The notes under the pieces are model-generated. The model was given only the letters and a program-made list of their open reading frames with translations, was not told the DNA's origin and did not search any database. A stretch of 64,000 nt of DNA from Roseateles aquatilis (GTDB lineage: Bacteria > Pseudomonadota > Gammaproteobacteria > Burkholderiales > Burkholderiaceae_C). Positions within the stretch are counted from its first letter, which is position 1; every line of letters starts with the position of its first letter. Made by a program: the position numbers and the translations under genes. The DNA lies in assembly GCF_002205645.1 (NCBI RefSeq), contig NZ_NIOF01000007.1, forward strand, positions 62,001 through 126,000, given 5' to 3'. Of this stretch, positions 60,453-64,000 are shown piece after piece.

Positions 60453-62636
60453 TCAGATTACTTTTTCCCCGCCGTCATAAATAATGAAAACCGGCATGAT
60501 ACGGTGACCTTCCGGATAAATCTCCAGAGTGAGATTATCATGATTCTTTGAATCCAACCCTCCCGCATTAATTGTGACCATCACTCGATCATAATCTTCA
60601 AGTCTTCCGACGGAAATGTAGTCTTCAATTTTCCCGTTTTCAGGAACATGCAGCACTTCGCTGAGGTCAATGACATCCCCCTCGTTCCAATTGTAGTTGG
60701 TCAGGTAAAAGGCGCGATTTTCGGGTTTCACGACCAGCTTATCCGTTCCTTCCGTGAAAATGAAAGGCAGCGGAGTCCCACCAGTTCCAACCCCAGCCAC
60801 GGAAACAGTATTCGACGCATGCGTGAACTCAAATGTACGGATGGCGCTGTCCTTGCCTTCCACGCTCGTCTGGACGACTTGAGCGTTCTTCACACCATCG
60901 TTGAATCCAAACTCGCTTGCGGCGATTTGATGATCGGCACCACCGGCCTTCCATGAAGCGCCGCCGTCCACGCTGTACTTCCAGGTATTGCCGTCCTTCA
61001 ACCCATCGATCACCAGGGTGCTGTCATTGGTGATGCGGTCGGTGGCGTCGGGGCCGGAATCCGTCTTCAGGTGGACGTCAGGCCTTAATCCTTCTTTGTC
61101 GAGCGTGAAGTCAACTCTTGTTTCCGATATTGCATTCGGATCAATATCAGATCTAACGATCATCGTATGCAGTCCATTCTGCGCTGATATTTGATCTCCA
61201 TATATCTTACCTTCACTGAAGTCAGACCAAGTATCTCCGCCATCCGTAGAGTATTTTCCAGAACCACCCAATGACTGGATCGTAAAATAATCCGCACTGC
61301 GAACATACCCAGAATTTGAATCAGAAGCTACGGTCGCCCATACTCGTTCATATAGGGAAACGTTGCCGGCAAGATCGACTTGCCTGAGCAGTACGGTGTT
61401 TGCACTATCAAAATCAAGGCCATCTTTGAAGCCGCCGCTGACGTCATGCCAGACAGGGGCCCCCATGTTGCCCATGGCGTATTGCCAGTGTGCGCCGGCC
61501 TCCAGGTTGTCAACTGTTAGCACCCCATTCCCACCCCATCTCATGCCATTTTGAACAGTCGACAACTTGCTTGAGAGCGTCGTCGCCGTGGTGTCGAGCA
61601 CAAACGTCAATTCGGAGTTCGCTCCAGGAATTCCGGCGTCATTCAATTGATGGACCAAGAGGCTCTTGGCGCCGTCGCCGCCGAATGATTCTTTGGCGAT
61701 GCGATCCCCTTGGCCATCAATCCAGCTGTGTCCGCCATCCACGCTGTATTGCCACCTCGCCCCCGAAGCCACGCCGGTAATCAGTACCGTGGCATCGTTC
61801 GTGTAGTTGTCGACGCTGCTCGCGCCCGTGTCGTTGAGCAACGAGGCATGGATCGCGAGCGGAAGCTGAGGCTGGGTTGGCTCGACAGGGGTCACGGGGT
61901 GATCCGGCGTCACGGGTTCAACCGGAGTCACAGGCTGAACCGGAGCCGTGGGTTCAACCGGAGTCACCGGGTGGTCTGGCGTCGTGGGGCCGACCGGTGT
62001 CACAGGCTGAACCGGCGTCGTGGGCTCGGTCGGAGTGACAGGCTGAACCGGAGTCGTGGGCTCAACCGGCGTCACCGGGTGGTCTGGCGTCGTGGGGCCG
62101 ACCGGCGTCACAGGCTGAACCGGCGTCGTGGGTTCGGTCGGAGTGACAGGCTGAACCGGAGTCGTGGGTTCAACCGGAGTCACAGGGTGGTCTGGCGTCG
62201 TGGGGTCGACCGGGGTCGCGGGGTGATCTGGCGTCGTGGGATCGATGGGCTTCAGAGGATGATCGGGCTTCGGCACGACCGGCTTGGGCATCTCGATCGC
62301 AGATGTGCTCGAAGGTTTCGAACCGCCACCGCCACCCGCGGCCGCCGCGGCCAAGCCCAGCACACCGAGCGCGCCCGCGCCGATCATCGTGAAGGAGCCG
62401 CCCCCGTCGGCCCCGGTCCGCGCGGCCTCCGCAGCGGGCGATGTCTCAGGTACGGGGGCCGCCTCCTGCGACATCGGTGTGGGTTCTGCGGCATCTGCTG
62501 CCTGCGTTTGCTGCTCATCGCTCGTCGGTGCCGCTTGCGCCTCGGATGCCAGCAACTCGGGGCGCTTCAGACGGTGCGCCTGATCGAGCGGAAGGTTTTG
62601 AGCGGCCACCGGCCGTGTTGGCTTCGAATCATTCAT
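60453..62636 (-). CDS. Proline-rich, Ig-like repeat surface protein (paralogue B)
   Basis: The product is 727 residues from the ATG at 62636. No Sec signal is seen. A polar N-terminus leads to a hydrophobic Gly/Ala helix closing in a GGGGGS run, then a TTPDHPVTPVEP-type stalk built from a 36-residue repeat. About four Ig-like modules follow, and a C-terminal region with EGDVIDLSEVLHVPE resembles the end domain of type I secreted adhesins. No ABC exporter is nearby. The 3' two thirds (60450-61800) are visibly AT-richer than the rest of the window, which suggests foreign origin or rapid change. It resembles the protein at 54248-56611. Confidence 0.82.
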   Translation of the reverse strand: MNDSKPTRPVAAQNLPLDQAHRLKRPELLASEAQAAPTSDEQQTQAADAAEPTPMSQEAAPVPETSPAAEAARTGADGGGSFTMIGAGALGVLGLAAAAAGGGGGSKPSSTSAIEMPKPVVPKPDHPLKPIDPTTPDHPATPVDPTTPDHPVTPVEPTTPVQPVTPTEPTTPVQPVTPVGPTTPDHPVTPVEPTTPVQPVTPTEPTTPVQPVTPVGPTTPDHPVTPVEPTAPVQPVTPVEPVTPDHPVTPVEPTQPQLPLAIHASLLNDTGASSVDNYTNDATVLITGVASGARWQYSVDGGHSWIDGQGDRIAKESFGGDGAKSLLVHQLNDAGIPGANSELTFVLDTTATTLSSKLSTVQNGMRWGGNGVLTVDNLEAGAHWQYAMGNMGAPVWHDVSGGFKDGLDFDSANTVLLRQVDLAGNVSLYERVWATVASDSNSGYVRSADYFTIQSLGGSGKYSTDGGDTWSDFSEGKIYGDQISAQNGLHTMIVRSDIDPNAISETRVDFTLDKEGLRPDVHLKTDSGPDATDRITNDSTLVIDGLKDGNTWKYSVDGGASWKAGGADHQIAASEFGFNDGVKNAQVVQTSVEGKDSAIRTFEFTHASNTVSVAGVGTGGTPLPFIFTEGTDKLVVKPENRAFYLTNYNWNEGDVIDLSEVLHVPENGKIEDYISVGRLEDYDRVMVTINAGGLDSKNHDNLTLEIYPEGHRIMPVFIIYDGGEKVI
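61971..62195. repeat. 108-base tandem repeat coding the stalk of paralogue B
   Basis: The string GTGGTCTGGC recurs at 61971, 62079 and 62187, giving a period of exactly 108 bases (36 codons). Two full near-identical copies and the start of a third are present, with a few third-position changes. Shorter flanking segments repeat the same TTP/VEP words in degenerate form. Confidence 0.85.
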
Positions 62637-62852
62637 AGGGCAGGAAATCGCATCGCTGGGTTGAAAACCTGGGAGTCTCCAAACGCACGCGTCACGAGGC
62701 AATAGCCGCCCGTGGGTACTGCGAAGCACTCGACAGGCACCCATTCACGCCAGACCAGTGGGCCTTTGTCGCCCAACCCCCTCACAATGCGGCCCCACGC
62801 CCACATCGAGGCGACCCGGCCCCGCCGCACAAGTCGCCCCCCAGGAAGGACC

Positions 62853-63359
62853 ATGACCGAACGATTCAAGCCCAACGTCACCGTCGCCGCCGTGATCGAG
62901 CGCGAGGGGCGTTACCTGATGGTCGAGGAGCTCACCCGCGACGGGTTGCTGCTGAACAACCCGGCCGGGCACATCGAACAGGCCGAATCCCCCGCGCAGG
63001 CCGTCATCCGCGAGGTGCTCGAGGAGACCGCCCGGCCGTTCACGCCCGAGGCGTGGCTGGGCGTCTACGTGTCCCGGTTCCTGCGCGAAGACCGCAACCT
63101 GGGCCGCGAGGACGACGTCACCTACGTCCGCCTCGCCTTCACCGGCAGCGTCGGCGAGCAGATCCCCGGGCAGCCGTTCGACGAGCCCATCCAGCGCACG
63201 CTGTGGCTCACGCTGGACGAGATCCGCGCCAGCCAGCAGCGCCATCGCAGCCCGCTGGTGCTGCAATGCATCGAGGACCACGCCGCCGGACGCCGACTCC
63301 CGCTGGAAGCCCTCTACGCCCATCCGTCGCTGTACGCGCCGACGGCCTGGCCGCTCTGA
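62853..63359 (+). CDS. Nudix hydrolase (NudJ-like)
   Basis: The product is 168 residues. The Nudix box is complete: GHIEQAESPAQAVIREVLEET. Flanking sequence (NVTVAAVIEREGRYLMVEE; NNPAGH) matches the NudJ/YmfB group, which hydrolyses nucleoside di- and triphosphates and thiamine pyrophosphate precursors. In E. coli nudJ precedes mnmA; here no mnmA follows. AGGAAGGA stands just before the ATG at 62853. A hairpin lies beyond the stop. Confidence 0.9.
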   Translation: MTERFKPNVTVAAVIEREGRYLMVEELTRDGLLLNNPAGHIEQAESPAQAVIREVLEETARPFTPEAWLGVYVSRFLREDRNLGREDDVTYVRLAFTGSVGEQIPGQPFDEPIQRTLWLTLDEIRASQQRHRSPLVLQCIEDHAAGRRLPLEALYAHPSLYAPTAWPL

Positions 63360-63378
63360 GCCGCGAGCGGACCGCCGT

Positions 63379-63420
63379 CCGGAAACACCGACGGGCCCAT
63401 CGAGGGCCCGCCGTGTCCGG
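63379..63420. terminator. Hairpin between convergent Nudix and GAF genes
   Basis: The arm 63379-63398 pairs with 63404-63420: a perfect CGGGCCC/GGGCCCG top with a 5-base loop, then ACAC/GTGT and CCGG/CCGG lower down with small bulges. No T tract follows. Confidence 0.5.
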
Positions 63421-63509
63421 GTCTTGAGCGGCGTCAACGGTCGCTCAAGGCTCCAAGCTCCAAGCTCCATCCGCCGTCCGTCATGGCCTGCCGGTCCGGC
63501 CGGGTGCGG

Positions 63510-64000
63510 TCAGAGCGTCATCGCCACGCTGATCGCCTGATCGACATGCCGGGGCGTGCGGCGGCAGCTTTCCAGCTCGTTGATCACGCAGCGGGACAAG
63601 GTCTGCAGCGCCTCGCGCTGCCGCTCGCGCAGCCGGCGCGGCAGGCGGTCCATCACGCACAGGCTGCCGACGATCTCGCCGGTGGACAGCACCAGCGGCG
63701 CCGACGCATAAAAGCGCACGTAGGGCGCGCCCTGCACCAGCGGATGGTCGGCGAAACGCGCGTCGTGCCAGGTGTCCGCCACCTCGATCAGCGGCCCCTG
63801 GTGCATCACATGGGCGCAGAAGCCGCGATCACGCGGCAGCATCCGCAGGTTCAGGCCCGACACGCCGATCAGCCGCTGATGCTCGTCGTCCACCAGCCCG
63901 ATCGCGGCCATGCCGCTGCCGCTGATGTCGCAGGCCAGGTCCGCCAGCTCGTCGAACGCCGCGTGCACCCGCGGCTGCACGTCCAGCGCGTCGACCGCGG
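63510..64000 (-). CDS. GAF-domain protein, C-terminal part (5' end outside window)
   Basis: The frame stays open to the window edge, so the N-terminus is missing. At least 156 residues of a GAF domain are visible, of the type found at the N-terminus of sensor kinases and diguanylate cyclases (FDELADLACDISGSGMAAIGLVDDEHQRL, GFCAHVM, RFYASAPLVLSTGEIVGSLCVMD). The chain stops soon after the domain (ISVAMTL), so GAF is its last domain. A GTG inside (63980) is a possible start but the upstream codons continue the family pattern. The ligand and output are unknown. Confidence 0.8.
   Translation of the reverse strand, partial: AVDALDVQPRVHAAFDELADLACDISGSGMAAIGLVDDEHQRLIGVSGLNLRMLPRDRGFCAHVMHQGPLIEVADTWHDARFADHPLVQGAPYVRFYASAPLVLSTGEIVGSLCVMDRLPRRLRERQREALQTLSRCVINELESCRRTPRHVDQAISVAMTL

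Noticed and set aside
62640-62800. Protein-like minus-strand frame between paralogue B and the Nudix gene
   Set aside because: A stretch with WREWVPVECFAVP looks protein-like but overlaps both the start region of paralogue B and the Nudix promoter, and has no start signal.

Overview
The window is a gene-dense, very GC-rich stretch of a bacterial chromosome. Several features point to a beta-proteobacterium of the order Burkholderiales, of the Roseateles/Mitsuaria/Rubrivivax/Leptothrix kind. These are the lptA-lptB-rpoN order, a PEP-CTERM protein, a TAXI-type receptor, split pntA subunits, strong codon bias to G/C in third positions, and recurrent leaderless-looking starts with GACAAT/TAGAAT-type -10 boxes just before ATG. 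The genus is an inference. No rRNA, tRNA, CRISPR array, integrase or transposase was seen.

Layout. 1-7.2 kb: the 3' end of a hybrid histidine kinase; a convergent operon with an SPFH/band-7 membrane protein and an exported SH3-like protein of unknown function, decorated with three different simple sequence repeats; and a divergent OmpR-like regulator plus a large-sensor histidine kinase. 7.2-10.8 kb: housekeeping genes (thioredoxin-like protein, YpfH-like esterase, M14 carboxypeptidase, ribA). 11.0-13.9 kb: an accessory patch with an XRE-ImmA/IrrE regulator-peptidase and PIN protein pair, a stand-alone receiver protein, and a 5'-truncated HipA-like kinase remnant. 13.9-22.3 kb: MBL-fold hydrolase, PAS-kinase-receiver protein, M48 protease, flavin reductase, a YtrA-type GntR/ABC transporter operon with a clear operator, and a TAXI receptor. 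22.4-25.0 kb: a two-gene restriction-modification system (gamma-type N6-adenine methyltransferase plus an unrecognised nuclease). 25.2-30.4 kb: DUF4398/OmpA lipoproteins, a YtpQ-like protein, a Tat-exported phospholipase C and a PEP-CTERM protein. 30.9-42.9 kb: acetoacetyl-CoA synthetase and a dipeptide/oligopeptide-type ABC importer with three tandem binding-protein paralogues divergent from two permeases and a fused ATPase. 43.2-47.6 kb: lptA, lptB, rpoN and an rlmL-like rRNA methyltransferase. 47.7-52 kb: a ParDE toxin-antitoxin pair, rsmE, an FMN reductase, an unknown protein and fadD. 52.1-62.6 kb: an orphan 7TMR-DISM histidine kinase, then two paralogous proline-rich Ig-like surface proteins flanking the pntA/pntA2/pntB transhydrogenase operon. 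62.9-64 kb: a Nudix hydrolase and a truncated GAF protein.

How it works together. LptA/LptB belong to lipopolysaccharide export. The ABC importer and its three receptors probably take up peptides or similar compounds. Pnt couples the proton gradient to NADPH. AacS and FadD activate acetoacetate and fatty acids. Defence or conflict modules (R-M, XRE-ImmA/PIN, ParDE, HipA remnant) are spread through the window. Most promising for novelty are the R-M nuclease, the terminator-bearing short leader in front of the importer permeases (39.08-39.15 kb), the repeated GTCACG/CGTGAC half-sites around aacS, the SSR-decorated SPFH partner gene, and the twin Ig-like proteins.
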